This document shows positions 45,816 through 55,456 of a stretch of 64,000 bases of DNA, one piece after another. The notes below the pieces were generated by a model. It was not told the DNA's origin and made no database searches. It worked only from the letters and a program-made list of their open reading frames with translations. The stretch covers positions 4,588,001 to 4,652,000 of the forward strand of contig NZ_CP109430.1 in assembly GCF_036250735.1 (NCBI RefSeq). Direction: 5' to 3'. This DNA comes from Streptosporangium sp. NBC_01495. Its GTDB lineage: Bacteria; Actinomycetota; Actinomycetes; Streptosporangiales; Streptosporangiaceae. Position numbers and translations under genes: made by a program. Within the stretch, counting starts at the first letter, position 1, and every line of letters starts with the position of its first letter.

Positions 45816-46341
45816 AGGAGCGCTGGTCAACGGCGCCCTGCGACGAAGGATGCGTGCCTTTCACACCTCCGCGACGTTGATCGGGCTGCACGACAGCGTG
45901 CGCGGCGGGCACGCTTTAGGAATCGGCCGCGGCCAGGACTACAGGATCACCACGTGCCTGGAGCGCGCCGGCGCGGCCGCGGTCGACGTCATCGATCTGA
46001 AACCCGCTGATCGGCGCGCTCCTTTGGCCTGTCTGGAGGCCGGCTATGACATCGTGGGCGACTTCGCCGTCATCCAGTTCCTCAGCCGCTGGCGCGTCGC
46101 CGTGGCACAGGTGGCGAGAATTCTTCGCCCCGGCGGTCTGTTCCATTTCGAGGTGTTCACCCCTCGGGCGCTGGAGCGCCCGGCGGTGCGGCTTCTCTTC
46201 GAGCGCTGCGGGGCCGAGCACTTCACCAGCGAGGACTTCCTGCGCGAGCTTGATCTCAACGGACTGCCCCTCGTGTGGCGGGCAACGCGAGAACGCGGCC
46301 AGCTGCTCATGGGCGTCGCCCAAAAGCCCCGAAACGACTAA
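45796..46341 (+). CDS. Class I SAM-dependent methyltransferase, internally shortened
   Basis: 181 residues. ALGIGRGQDYRITTCLERAG replaces the usual SAM-binding GxGxG region, VDVIDLKPA holds the ribose-binding acidic residue, DIVGDFAVIQFLSRWRVAVA, QVARILRPGGLFHFEVFTPR and FTSEDFLRELDLNGL complete the fold. Compared with similar proteins, about 20-30 residues between DLKPA and DIVGDF are missing, so activity is doubtful. Lies in an operon with the gene before it and the CopD remnant after it. Confidence 0.75.
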   Translation: MYSRLAEGALVNGALRRRMRAFHTSATLIGLHDSVRGGHALGIGRGQDYRITTCLERAGAAAVDVIDLKPADRRAPLACLEAGYDIVGDFAVIQFLSRWRVAVAQVARILRPGGLFHFEVFTPRALERPAVRLLFERCGAEHFTSEDFLRELDLNGLPLVWRATRERGQLLMGVAQKPRND

Positions 46342-46354
46342 AGGAGCCGCGGTC

Positions 46355-46930
46355 GTGTCCTCGCGTATGGCCCGCTACCTTCTCAGCGTCGCGGGTGCCG
46401 CGCTCGCGGCCCTGGCCATCGGCATGATGGTGGGCTCGGCGGCGTCCTCGACGGTGATTGCAGGTCTTGCCGACACGGCCGCCATCACCCGATGGGGACT
46501 GCCTCTGGCCAAGCTGCTGGCCGATCTCGCCGCCACGGCCACGGCCGGCGCCGTAGTCGTCGCCCTCCTACTGCCCTCCGACAGGGGAATGGTGTCGCCA
46601 CAGGGGTTGTCGTACGTGCGAGCCGCGTCCTGGGCGGCGCTGAGCTGGGCGATCGCAACCGCGATAACCCTCCTGCTCACCGTGTCCGATGTTCTCGCGG
46701 TCGCGCCCGGCCAGTTGCCGGGCACAGAAGCGCTCAGCTTCATCACCTCCACCCCGCAAGGCAACGCCCTGGTCCTGGTCATGCTGTTCGCCATAAGCCT
46801 GGCCCTGTTCGCCCGCGACGTGACGCCCTGCGTCACCGCAGAGCCGACCAGCGCGGCGACTACGACGCCGCGTTCTTGGACTGGATCTTCTGGTGGTACC
46901 TGGCCACCGTGGAGCTCACCAACCACCTGA
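46355..46930 (+). pseudogene. CopD-type copper resistance/CtaG protein, N-terminal part only
   Basis: GTG 46355 has AAAGGAG 8 bases upstream. About 160 codons match the first membrane helices of actinobacterial CopD-CtaG fusion proteins: TRWGLPLAKLLADLAATATA, GAVVVALLLPSDRG, WAIATAITLLLTVSDVLAVA, LSFITSTPQGNALVLVMLF. Near 46840 it breaks; another frame continues as YDAAFLDWIFWWYLATVELT, the end of an unrelated gene (stop 46947). The copper-binding and CtaG parts are absent. Confidence 0.7.
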
Positions 46931-47220
46931 TCGCCGCCCGGCAGTAATCGCCCCTGGCTTTCACCGCAGAGCCTGCACCGAACCGGTGGACATCGGGGCG
47001 ACCGGGTAGCACACGTCGATGCGATCGCCGGCGACACTGGTGCTCGTGTGAGGGCACGGTCGGTGCCGACGGTGCGCCCGTGATCGAGCGAAACGGCTCC
47101 TTCGTCGTCGAGATGACTGAAAGGACGTTGGCCGCCTCACCGGCGCGCTCCACATCACCGATTGGATGCGTTCGACAAGCGGGTCGCAGGTGGTGAGCGG
47201 CCCGCCTGCCGCTCGCGGGC

Positions 47221-47706
47221 TCACAAGAACAGAAAGCCGATCGCCAGCGCCGCGATGAGGGTGCCCACCGCGATCGCGAGGGTGATCTCCCTCGTACTCG
47301 CCCGCGCCTGCCGCCTGATCCAGGACAGGTAGAAGGCCGTTGCCGGGATGGACACCACAGCGGCGGTGACGGCGCCGGGGGAATACTCGCCGAAGGCGGC
47401 CCAGGTGCTCAGGTGGAAGACGGCGTTGAGGGCGAACTGCCATTGGAAGGCGGTGGCCATCACCACCCAGGCGCCGTGTCGGCCGGCCAGGGAGGCTCGC
47501 CAGGAGCACAGCAGGACCACCAGCATGAGCGGGATGTGGTAGGCGGCGAACGCGTTCGTGCTTTCCGGGCCGAAGTGCCGGCTGGCCCAGGCGGCGAAGC
47601 CTGGCAGTTCTTCCAGGGTGTGCAGCACGTACACGACGAAAGGCAGCATGAACGGCAGGCTGAGGCGCAGCGGTGCGACGTAGCCGTCGGGGCAGCCGTC
47701 GGGCAC
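47221..47706 (-). CDS. HXXEE-domain membrane protein
   Basis: About 161 residues, five membrane helices. FVVYVLHTLEELPGF near the N-terminus gives the His-x-x-Glu-Glu motif of the family; later AFAAYHIPLMLVVLLCSW and WQFALNAVFHLSTWAAFGEY carry further conserved His. Such proteins are of unknown function. The start is uncertain: GTG 47706 is used; ATG 47649 would be nearer the first helix. A good ribosome site (GGAGACTTCC) fits an ATG in another frame at about 47730, so a small frameshift at the 5' end is possible. The 290 bases upstream of 47221 hold nothing clear. Confidence 0.65.
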   Translation of the reverse strand: MPDGCPDGYVAPLRLSLPFMLPFVVYVLHTLEELPGFAAWASRHFGPESTNAFAAYHIPLMLVVLLCSWRASLAGRHGAWVVMATAFQWQFALNAVFHLSTWAAFGEYSPGAVTAAVVSIPATAFYLSWIRRQARASTREITLAIAVGTLIAALAIGFLFL

Positions 47707-47861
47707 GCCGGAGCTGAGGGGGTGGTCATGGAAGTCTCCAACGGGGACTGTGTCTAAGGCAGGCACGAAAACGTGAGGGGTGCCGGGGCGGAGCCGCGCG
47801 CATCGGGGTAGCGCCCCGCCACCATCGCCGCCGCGTGCGGGCCGCATGACAGCGAAGGTGT

Positions 47862-48761
47862 TCACCAGCCCAGTTCGTCGCAGCCCAGGTGGTCGGCCGG
47901 TTCGACCTGCAAGGTGGCGTGGGCCACGTTGTGGTGTCGGCGCAGCAGGTCACGGGCCTGGTCCAAGACCGCGTGGCTGTCGGCGCCCTCGGCGGTGACC
48001 AGATGGGCGGTGGCCACGTTCATGCCGGAGGTCAACGTCCACAGGTGCAGGTCGTGGACGTCGCGCACACCCTCGACAGCCGCCAGATCCCCGGCGACGG
48101 CGGAGGCGTTCATCTCGGCCGGGACGTGCTGGCCCAAGACCGCGAACACCTGCCGTCCCAGGGAGATGGCGCGCACCGCGACGAAGACACCGATGGCCAG
48201 CGCGACCAGCGTGTCCCAGAACGGCTGGCCGGTCGCCGCGACCAGCCAGCCGGCGGCGATGACGCCGACCGATCCGGCGGTGTCGGCCACCACCTCAAGG
48301 TAGGCGCCCTTGACGTTCAGGCTCTCAGCCGCGCCCGCGCGCAGCAGCAACAACACGATCACGTTGATGACCAGGCCGATGGCTCCCACGATGAGCATCG
48401 GCCCAAAAGAGACCTCAGCGGTGGCGCCGATCCGGCCCACCGCCTCGACCACCACGTACACCGCCACGCCGAGCATCAGCAGCACGGCCAGCAAGGAGGC
48501 GAACACCTCGGCGCGGTAGGAGCCGTAGCTACGGCGCCCGGTGGTGTCGGGGCGGGTGGCGATCCGGGTGGCCACCAGGGCGGCGCCCAGCGTCACCACG
48601 TCGGCGGCCATGTGCCCGGCATCCGACAGCAACGCCAGCGACCCTGATATCAGCCCGTAGACCAGCTCGACCACGAAGTAGGAGCCGATCAACGCGAAGG
48701 AGAGCGCGAGCCGCCAGCGGTGACGGCCTGCGGCGTGCCCGTGTCCGTGCCCGGTGCCCAT
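47862..48761 (-). CDS. Cation diffusion facilitator (CDF) metal efflux protein, second copy
   Basis: 299 residues. MGTGHGHGHAAG start, SFALIGSYFVVELVYGLI, ALLSDAGHMAADVVTLGAAL (helix 2 site) and GAYLEVVADTAGSVGVI (helix 5 site D-x-x-x-S type), C-terminal VRDVHDLHLWTLTSGMNVAT. Compared with the copy at 33889, helix 5 has VVAD in place of HILND, so the transport site differs (one His lost), which may change ion preference. The ATG overlaps the ArsR stop (TGATG), so it is coupled to that repressor. Confidence 0.92.
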   Translation of the reverse strand: MGTGHGHGHAAGRHRWRLALSFALIGSYFVVELVYGLISGSLALLSDAGHMAADVVTLGAALVATRIATRPDTTGRRSYGSYRAEVFASLLAVLLMLGVAVYVVVEAVGRIGATAEVSFGPMLIVGAIGLVINVIVLLLLRAGAAESLNVKGAYLEVVADTAGSVGVIAAGWLVAATGQPFWDTLVALAIGVFVAVRAISLGRQVFAVLGQHVPAEMNASAVAGDLAAVEGVRDVHDLHLWTLTSGMNVATAHLVTAEGADSHAVLDQARDLLRRHHNVAHATLQVEPADHLGCDELGW

Positions 48762-49174
48762 CAGCGGTTTCCGTCGCGTTCGGGGTGGATGGCCTGGGTG
48801 TGCTCGGTGTGGGCGAGGGCGAGGTCGAGCAGCATCCGCACGTGCGCGTCCTCCAGCCGGTAGAAGGCCATCCGGCCGGCCCGGCGGGCTGAGACGATGC
48901 GGTGCGCCCGCAACAGCCGCAGTGCGTGGGAGACGGCCGACTCGCTCTGGCCGCTCACCGCGGCCAGATCGCACACGCACATCTCGCCCTCCAGCAGGGC
49001 CAGCAGCAGCCGCAGGCGGCCCGGATCGGCCAGCAGCCCGAACACCTCCGCGGTGTCGGTCAGATCCTGCGCCGCAGGCATCCGCTCACGCACCGCCGCC
49101 ACCCGCGGCGCATCCACGATCCGGGCGGTACACCCATCAATCGCCACTAATCGCTCATCTGAAGAACTATTCAT
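48761..49174 (-). CDS. ArsR/SmtB-family metal-responsive repressor, second copy
   Basis: 137 residues. TAEVFGLLADPGRLRLLLAL, GEMCVCDLAAVSGQSESAVS, ALRLLRAHRIVSARRAGRMA, and DAHVRMLLDLALAHTEHTQA at the end with Asp/His ligands of an alpha-5 Zn-type site; an EMCVCDL Cys pair is also present. ATG 49174; the 20 bases upstream are A+T-rich (TTTATGTATGAATAGTTC), a likely promoter/operator. Controls the CDF gene it overlaps. Confidence 0.9.
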   Translation of the reverse strand: MNSSSDERLVAIDGCTARIVDAPRVAAVRERMPAAQDLTDTAEVFGLLADPGRLRLLLALLEGEMCVCDLAAVSGQSESAVSHALRLLRAHRIVSARRAGRMAFYRLEDAHVRMLLDLALAHTEHTQAIHPERDGNR

Positions 49175-49646
49175 ACATAAAGATTAGCGGTCGCCGGAGG
49201 CGGCCTGTCAACCGGAGCCCCGACTTTTCCTGCGGTTTCGCCGCTCGGGGCGCCGCAGGCAGTGGTTGGTCCGAGCGCCGCGGGTGAGGTGCCCGCCGTG
49301 CTGCGATGCGCGCCATCAGGCCTGCGAGGAGTCTGAGAAATGACCTTGACGATCCCAGCGGTCACGCAGCGGCGCTGTTCGCGTTCTTCGCGGGGATGGT
49401 CGAGTCCGAGCGGGGCTCGATCCGGAAGTCGGGGGAAGGACCGGACCTCGGCGCGGGTACGGGCCGCCACGGCGGCCGGCGAAGGTGGGCGGGAGCCGGG
49501 CGCGCCTCGCTCGTACGCAAGCCGAACGCGCCGATGGGCCTCCGGGGAGGATCGGACCGGATTTTGGCGCTAGAAACGCGATCTTGACGACAATTCGGTG
49601 ACGGCAGGCATTTGCGCTGGAGGAGGTCCTGGGCGAGGCGGCCGAG
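49175..49646. other. Gene-free stretch left of the ISKra4 remnant
   Basis: Begins with the A+T-rich promoter of the ArsR-CDF module. No plausible gene in 49200-49600. The frame of the next ORF opens only after a stop near 49598. Confidence 0.35.
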
Positions 49647-50063
49647 TTGGTCGGTGAGTCCATGGAAACGGCCGAAATCGCAGGCGGGGGCATCGACGGG
49701 GTCGGTGCGGTTTCGGTACGGCCGCCGGTGCTCGGTGTGGTGACGGTGCCGCCGTGGCGGCCGGGCATGAAGGCGGCGATGCTGCCGCGCGCGTACCGGG
49801 ACGCGGTGGAGATCATGGTCGATGCGGGCCGGGCGATGCGGGCCGGGCAGATCGCGGTGGCGATGGGGCTGCCGGATGAGGCCGCCAAGCGGGAAGGGCT
49901 GCGCTCGAAGCTGAAGCGGCGGGTGGAACGCGGCTGGGCGCGGGAAGAAGGGCCGGGGTTGTTCATGGTGACCGAGCCGGTGGCGCGTGAGGTGTCCGGG
50001 CAGGGCGACGGAGGGTCACGGGACGGCATCGCGCCGTCATCTGCTTCGTCACCGGGCGGGTGA
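49647..50063 (+). CDS. Small HTH-like protein associated with the transposase gene
   Basis: 138 codons. Core VPPWRPGMKAAMLPRAYRDA, VEIMVDAGRAMRAGQIAVAM, GLPDEAAKREGLRSKLKRRV, ERGWAREEGPGLF looks like a winged helix found before transposase genes in actinomycete insertion elements (pattern recalled, not searched). The start is not firm (TTG 49647 or ATG 49662); the frame extends a little upstream, so the N-terminus may be cut. Ends 70 bases before the transposase remnant. Confidence 0.5.
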   Translation: MVGESMETAEIAGGGIDGVGAVSVRPPVLGVVTVPPWRPGMKAAMLPRAYRDAVEIMVDAGRAMRAGQIAVAMGLPDEAAKREGLRSKLKRRVERGWAREEGPGLFMVTEPVAREVSGQGDGGSRDGIAPSSASSPGG

Positions 50064-50133
50064 TTGCGGCAGGGCTCTTCCGCCGTCAGGTTCAAAGGTG
50101 CCAACCACATGTCCCCGGCGGGAGAAGAGCCCT

Positions 50134-51250
50134 ATGCAGGCACCGTACGACACCGGCCTGGCCGCTGACGTCTTTGCGGAGGCGAAGAACACCTTCAACT
50201 GGCTCATCGGACAGCTCACCGACGCGGCGTCCGGCATGCTGACCCATGACCGGCTGGAAGAGACGATCGTCGAGCAGGGCCGTGAGCTGCAACGCCAGCT
50301 GCTGCAAGCACACCTTGATCTGCGGGCGCTGCGCGAGCGGCAGCAGGCGCACAGGTGGTGGGGTCCGACGGCGTGCCGCGACCGCCAAGGCCGCCGCCCG
50401 CGCCCGCGCCACCTTCCGGACCCGGCTGACGGCGGGTGAGAAACCGGCCCGCAAACGGATGGCCACCCTCGGGGTGGTCTACGACGCCAAGCCCGCGCCC
50501 CGCCGGCCGCACGATGTGATCGCCGTCCCCGGCGGCCGGGCCGGGCAGCGCCTGCCGCGCGCCAGACCGTCCGCGATGCGCAAATGGCTGTGCGGCTCGA
50601 TCATCACCGGCCCCGCCGCAGTGATCGCCAAGGTCTTCGACCATGCCGAAGCCCGTGATCCCGGCCATGTCCGTCCCTGGGTCGTGCTCGTCGACGGAGC
50701 CCGCCACCAGCTCGATCTGATCACGGCGGAGGCCGCCCGCCGCGGCGTCGGCGTCCACATCGTCATCGACTTCGTTCACGTGCTGGAGAGATTATGGGCT
50801 GCCGCCTGGAGCCTGCATCCTCCCGCGGCACCGGCCGCCGAGGACTGGGTCGCCGGTCACGCTCTGGCCCTGCTGGCCGGGCACACCGGCCACGTCATCA
50901 CCGCGCTGTCCGGCCAGGCGGCCACCACGGCCGCCCACCGCCGCGACGGTATCGACGCGTGCATCCGCTACCTCACCAACAACCTCGAGTATCTGCGCTA
51001 CGACCAGGCGCTGGAGGCGGGATGGCCGATCGCGACCGGCGTGATCGAAGGCGCCTGCCGCCATCTGATCACCGATAGATTCGACCTCGCCGGAGCACGC
51101 TGGGGCCTGGCCGGAGCCGAAGCCGTCCTGAAACTCCGCGCCCTGATCGCCAACGGTGATCTCGACGAATACTGGCGTTTTCACCGCGCCCGGCAACACG
51201 AACGTGTCCACCAGAACGACTACCAGGACGGATACTCCCTCACGGCTTGA
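50134..51250 (+). pseudogene. ISKra4-family transposase with internal deletion and frameshift
   Basis: ATG 50134 opens FAEAKNTFNWLIGQLTDAAS, IVEQGRELQRQLLQAHLDLR; near 50350 the sense moves to another frame, continuing as KRMATLGVVYDAKPAPRR, WVVLVDGARHQLDLITAEA, VIDFVHVLERLWAAAWSLHP, GWPIATGVIEGACRHLITDR and EAVLKLRALIANGDLDEYWR. These are ISKra4 hallmarks, including likely catalytic acidic residues, but the stretch between the helical N-terminus and KRMA is about 100 residues too short. Upstream 50075-50133 has an inverted repeat (AGGGCTCTTC / GAAGAGCCCT). Non-functional. Confidence 0.8.
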
Positions 51251-51434
51251 TCGCTCCAGTCACTGAGGAAGAGCTACACCCATCTCGATTCGCACCCTGG
51301 CTCTGCCCTGCCTGGAAATGTCAGGGCGACTGGGCGTCCGCAGGACTTGACGTCTGCGGGGCATCCCACGACGATCAGCGACTATGGCCGACCTGTTCAA
51401 GTTCCCAGGCCAGGCGACATCCGAGCTCCAAGCC

Positions 51435-52535
51435 TTACCTCTGGGCTCCGGCGAACGATAGATCCCACACCCGGACGGTGGTGTCGGCATGGCCTGTCAC
51501 CAGGACGGGCACGCCACCGACCTCCGCCACTGTCAGCGACATCGCCGACATCAGCGGTTCGCCGATCTGCTCCCCGCTCGCCAGATCCCAGACGCGGGTG
51601 GTGTCGTCGTCGCTTCCACTGACGACGATCGCGCGTCCCCTCACCCAGGCGGTCGCCAGGTCGGTGACTCCAGAGGTGTGACCAGCCAGAGCAAGCCCGA
51701 TGGGCTCCTCCTGGCCAACCTCCCAGACCTGGATCGTCGGGTCGTCGCCACCGACCACGGCGACCGCACGGCCCTCCAGTTCGATGACGGCGATAGCCTG
51801 GGCCGCGGGCCTGACGCCTTGCATGAGCGCTCCAAAACGTTCACCACTTAGAAGGTCCCAGGCCTCAAGCGTGCGGCTCTCGCCACCGGTCACGGCGATC
51901 GGACGCCCCCCGATCGTCGCGGCTCCCATCACCCCGTTTTCCCCGGTGGTCACGGCGTAGGCGCCCAGTTCATTGGTCAGGAGGTTCCAGGCCTGCAACA
52001 GGCCGGACTCGCTGCTGTTCACCGCGATGGGCCCAGCCTTGGACGAGACGACCGCCAGCGAGCAGACGGCCCCGACAGCCCCGTCGGCGGGGTCGTCCCC
52101 CGCCATCACTTTCCCGACCTTGCGGCCCGTCCGCAGGTCCCAGACCCGTACCGCGCCCGCGTACATGTCGGCGTCGCCAGTGTGACTGGACAGGTCATGC
52201 TCGTTGCCACCGGTGACGACGACCGGACGGCCGTCAAGTCGCGTCACCGTCATGACCGCGACGATGTGGCCCGCGGGAACCTTGGCATTCGGGTCCCCGA
52301 AGTCATCGCCCTCCTCCCAGCCCTGCTCGTGGTACCACTCGTCCTCAGGAGCCGCGGCCGGCAAATCCAACGGGACCACGGCACTTTCCCCGTCCGGGAG
52401 GGCCCACTTCTGAACGACTCCCCGGTCGTTCAGCCCCACCACGTGTGGGACACCGTCCAGCTCCGTCACGGCCACGCCGGTGATATACCGCTGTTCGTCG
52501 CCCGCGAAGCAATGCATCATGTGATCTTCGGTCAT
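51435..52535 (-). CDS. WD40-repeat protein
   Basis: 366 residues made of about seven WD40-like blades. Clear ones are GRPVVVTGGNEHDL..AVRVWDLRTGRKVGK, GRPIAVTGGESRTLEAWDLL, GRAVAVVGGDDPTIQVWEVG, GRAIVVSGSDDDTTRVWDLA and VPVLVTGHADTTVRVWDLSF. No other domain, signal or anchor is seen, so it is a cytoplasmic beta-propeller, possibly a binding scaffold. The ATG lies 113 bases from the Tn3 transposase remnant on the other strand. A fragment of a relative is at 5553-5795. Confidence 0.88.
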   Translation of the reverse strand: MTEDHMMHCFAGDEQRYITGVAVTELDGVPHVVGLNDRGVVQKWALPDGESAVVPLDLPAAAPEDEWYHEQGWEEGDDFGDPNAKVPAGHIVAVMTVTRLDGRPVVVTGGNEHDLSSHTGDADMYAGAVRVWDLRTGRKVGKVMAGDDPADGAVGAVCSLAVVSSKAGPIAVNSSESGLLQAWNLLTNELGAYAVTTGENGVMGAATIGGRPIAVTGGESRTLEAWDLLSGERFGALMQGVRPAAQAIAVIELEGRAVAVVGGDDPTIQVWEVGQEEPIGLALAGHTSGVTDLATAWVRGRAIVVSGSDDDTTRVWDLASGEQIGEPLMSAMSLTVAEVGGVPVLVTGHADTTVRVWDLSFAGAQR

Positions 52536-52647
52536 GGGGCAGCATCCTAGACATCCGATCCGACAAACAAGTTGCTTTCGGGCATCGGCGCCCCGGTACC
52601 ACGAAGAGCAGCCCAGTCCACAACAAGCCAGCTCACAGACTCACTAC

Positions 52648-54414
52648 GTTGGAGCTACACCCGAAGAGAATGTGCGGCTGCATCGCACGCTGGCCGAGCG
52701 CACCGGACCTGAGCTGCGTTCGATGCTGGCCGGGCTGCTCCTGGTGCCCGAGGGCAGGCGAGTCTCGGAGCTGGAGCGCCTTCGTACCCCGCCGACTCGG
52801 GCCTCGGGCCGGGTGATGACCGCGGAGTTGCGCCGGATCGCCGAGATCGGAGCCCTGCACGCTGGGGCGGTACGGGTGGAGCCGGTGCCGATGGTGAAGA
52901 TGACAGCCCTGGCCCGCTACGGGCTGGCGTCCAAGGCCCCGACTCTGCGGGATTTGGAAGACGACCGCAAAGCGGCGACATTGCTGGCCACGGTGCGTCA
53001 CCTGGAGACCTCCTCCGTTGATGACGCCCTGGACGTGCTGGACCTGCTGATCACCTCCAATCTGCTGGCCCGCGCGGAGCGGGCGGGCAAGGCCGAGCAG
53101 TTGCGAACCTTCCCCAAGCTGCGCAGCGCCGCACGCACGATGGCATCGGCGATGGAGGTGCTGATGTCGGCGCCGGAGGCAACGGCGGATCGGCTGGTGT
53201 CGCTGGTGGAGGTTTGGAAGGCGATCGAGGAGGTCGTGCCGCGCGAACGCCTGGCGGCGGCGGTGGAGACGGTGGCGGCATTCGTGCCGGTCACCGACGA
53301 TGACGCGGCCGCCGAATGGCGAGCGGAGCTGGTCAAGCGATACCGCACCGTGCAGGGTTTCATCGAGCTGCTACTGGAGGTGATCCGTTTCCGGGCGGTG
53401 GCGGCCGGCAGGCCGGTGCTGGCGATGGTGCGGACCGCTGCGGCGATGGCCAAGAGCCGCCGCCGCCACGGGCCCGGCGACATCGCCGCGCACGAACCTT
53501 TGATCACCGGATCGTGGCGGCCGTTGGTCTACCGCAACCCCGACCTACCCGAAGGACAGATCGACAAGGCGGCGTTCATGCTGTGCGCAGTAATGCACCT
53601 GCACCAGGCGCTGCGCCGGCGCGATGTGTTCGCCGAAGGCGCCGATCGATGGAGCGACCCGCGGGCCCGGCTGCTGGAAGGCGCGGCATGGGAGGCGGCC
53701 CGACCGAAGATCCTCACCATCGTGTTCGGCCTGTTCGCGATCTGCGGCTACCAGTTCTCCCCGCGCATCGCCGACCTCGGCGACACCCGACTGTGGCGCA
53801 CCAACACCCGCGCCGTCTATGGCCCGCTGGATGCCATGTCCCGCCACACCATCCGCCGGGACCGCATCCGCGCGCACTGGTGTGACATGCTGCGCGTGGC
53901 TGGCTCGCTCACCATGGGCACCGTCCGCGCCTACGACCTGATCCGGATGCTGTCGGCCGACGGCCGCACTACCGGTCTGGGGGATGCCTTCGCCCACTAC
54001 GGCCGCATCTTCAAGACATTGCACCTACTGCAGTTCATCTCCGACTCCGGCTACCGCCGCATGATCGGCACCCAGCTCAACTTCCAGGAAGGCCTCCACC
54101 GCCTGGCCCGAAAAATCTGCTTCGGCAACCGCGGCCAGCTGCGCCAGCGCTACCGCGAAGGCATGGAAAACCAGCTCGGCACCCTGGGTCTGGCGCTCAA
54201 CGCCGTGGTGTGGTGGAACACCCTGTATCTGGACGCCGCCGTCAAGCAGTTGCGCGAGCAGGGCTTTCCCGCCACCGAGGACATGTGCGCCCGGCTGTCA
54301 CCCATCCGGTACGACCACATCAACTTCCTGGGCCGTTACGCCTTCACCCGCGCCGACCTGACCACAGGACTGCGTCCCTTCCATGAACAGGCTGCCAACG
54401 CCGAGAGCTACTGA
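52648..54414 (+). pseudogene. tnpA: Tn3-family transposase lacking N-terminus and catalytic core
   Basis: An open frame (from 52534) whose Tn3 similarity begins near 52660: LAGLLLVPEGRRVSELERLR, ALARYGLASKAPTLRDLEDD, then SDPRARLLEGAAWEAARPK. Directly after this comes IVFGLFAICGYQFSPRIADL, normally some 350 residues further on. The in-frame gap removes both catalytic Asp; the last acidic residue (GMENQLGTLGLALNAVVWWN) and the C-terminus (IRYDHINFLGRYAF) remain. The N-terminal 150-200 residues are also absent. It cannot catalyse transposition but could still be expressed. Confidence 0.85.
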
Positions 54415-54430
54415 CCATCACCTTTATCAA

Positions 54431-54470
54431 CGTCGATGCCCCGCGGAATCAATCCCGCGGGGCATCGACG
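54431..54470. terminator. 16-bp perfect hairpin after the Tn3 transposase remnant
   Basis: CGTCGATGCCCCGCGG pairs with CCGCGGGGCATCGACG around 8 bases. It lies 17 bases after the transposase stop and 60 bases from the end of the convergent membrane gene, so it may terminate transcription from both sides. Confidence 0.7.
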
Positions 54471-54529
54471 TGGAGTTCGGCCGGCAGGGAGCGACGACCC
54501 TCAGGGTCGCTGTGTCTACCGGCCCACGT

Positions 54530-55456
54530 TCAGTCGGTGAGGTCGTCGTACCACTGGGGAGTGGCGACCTTCCGCGGGTCGGGGGCGGGACCGGCGCCGG
54601 GGCCAGGGATGACGAAGAGGTCGACGGTGTCGGAGCTGTGGTCGCGGGAGCGCTCGACGATCCAGTCGTCCTCGATCCGGTCCGCGGGAACGGTCTGGTC
54701 GAACCAATTGGTCTGGGCGGGGGTCCTCGCAGTGATCCACAGCAGGCGGTAGCCGATCTTCAACCCGCGCCGGTGCAGCTCGGCGCGCACGGCCGCGACT
54801 GTCTTACCGCGAACCGCGTAGCCGTTCAGGAGTTCCTCGTCGTGGGCGTTGTCGACACCTTCGACGTAGGGCTCGCCTGGCTCGGCGGGGCGGCCCACCC
54901 CGAAAACGACCCGCTGCGAGAGGTTCGCGGGCATCCAGACCTTGCCGCAGAACGCCGACGCGCAGGGCTCTATGGACTGTACCCCGATAGTTCCGGGCCC
55001 CTGGAAGCCCTCGGGGATGATCGGGCCGATCAGCTTGCCTACGTCGGCCGGCGCCACCGGGACGACTTTCACCGTGACGTTCAGCCCGACCGCGTCGAAG
55101 GCCTCCTCGAAGCGCCGGTAGTCGGCCGCGGGATCGGTGATGGTGACGCTGAAATAGTCGTTGGCCTTCTTGATGGACACGGCCGCGTTGGCGTAGTCGA
55201 TAGCCGGACCACCTGACGGCAGGCCGACGCCGATCGCTACGGCCACGGCCAGGGTGGTGACCGCCGAGATCAGGACGGGCCAGCGGGCGCGCCCTAACGT
55301 AAGGGTTACCCCTCCGGGGAGCCAGGACAGCCGACGGTGCGGAGGCGGGGTCGCCACGATCTCCTCAAGCAGGTCATAGACCCCCTGGCTCACGGCGGGC
55401 TCGGCGGGTCCTGCGGCCGGATCGATGGCGGACACCATACGGTCGATCTTGCTCAT
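54530..55456 (-). CDS. Membrane protein partnered with the ECF sigma factor
   Basis: 308 residues. A cytoplasmic N-terminus of about 65 residues (VSQGVYDLLEEIVATPP), a single membrane helix (WPVLISAVTTLAVAVAIGVG, about 70-89), and an extracytoplasmic domain with Cys in EPCASAFCGKVW. Genes of this form coupled to ECF sigma factors act as anti-sigma factors or sigma-linked sensors. Its start overlaps the sigma stop by 4 bases. No zinc HxxxCxxC motif is visible, so the binding mode is not obvious. Confidence 0.7.
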   Translation of the reverse strand: MSKIDRMVSAIDPAAGPAEPAVSQGVYDLLEEIVATPPPHRRLSWLPGGVTLTLGRARWPVLISAVTTLAVAVAIGVGLPSGGPAIDYANAAVSIKKANDYFSVTITDPAADYRRFEEAFDAVGLNVTVKVVPVAPADVGKLIGPIIPEGFQGPGTIGVQSIEPCASAFCGKVWMPANLSQRVVFGVGRPAEPGEPYVEGVDNAHDEELLNGYAVRGKTVAAVRAELHRRGLKIGYRLLWITARTPAQTNWFDQTVPADRIEDDWIVERSRDHSSDTVDLFVIPGPGAGPAPDPRKVATPQWYDDLTD

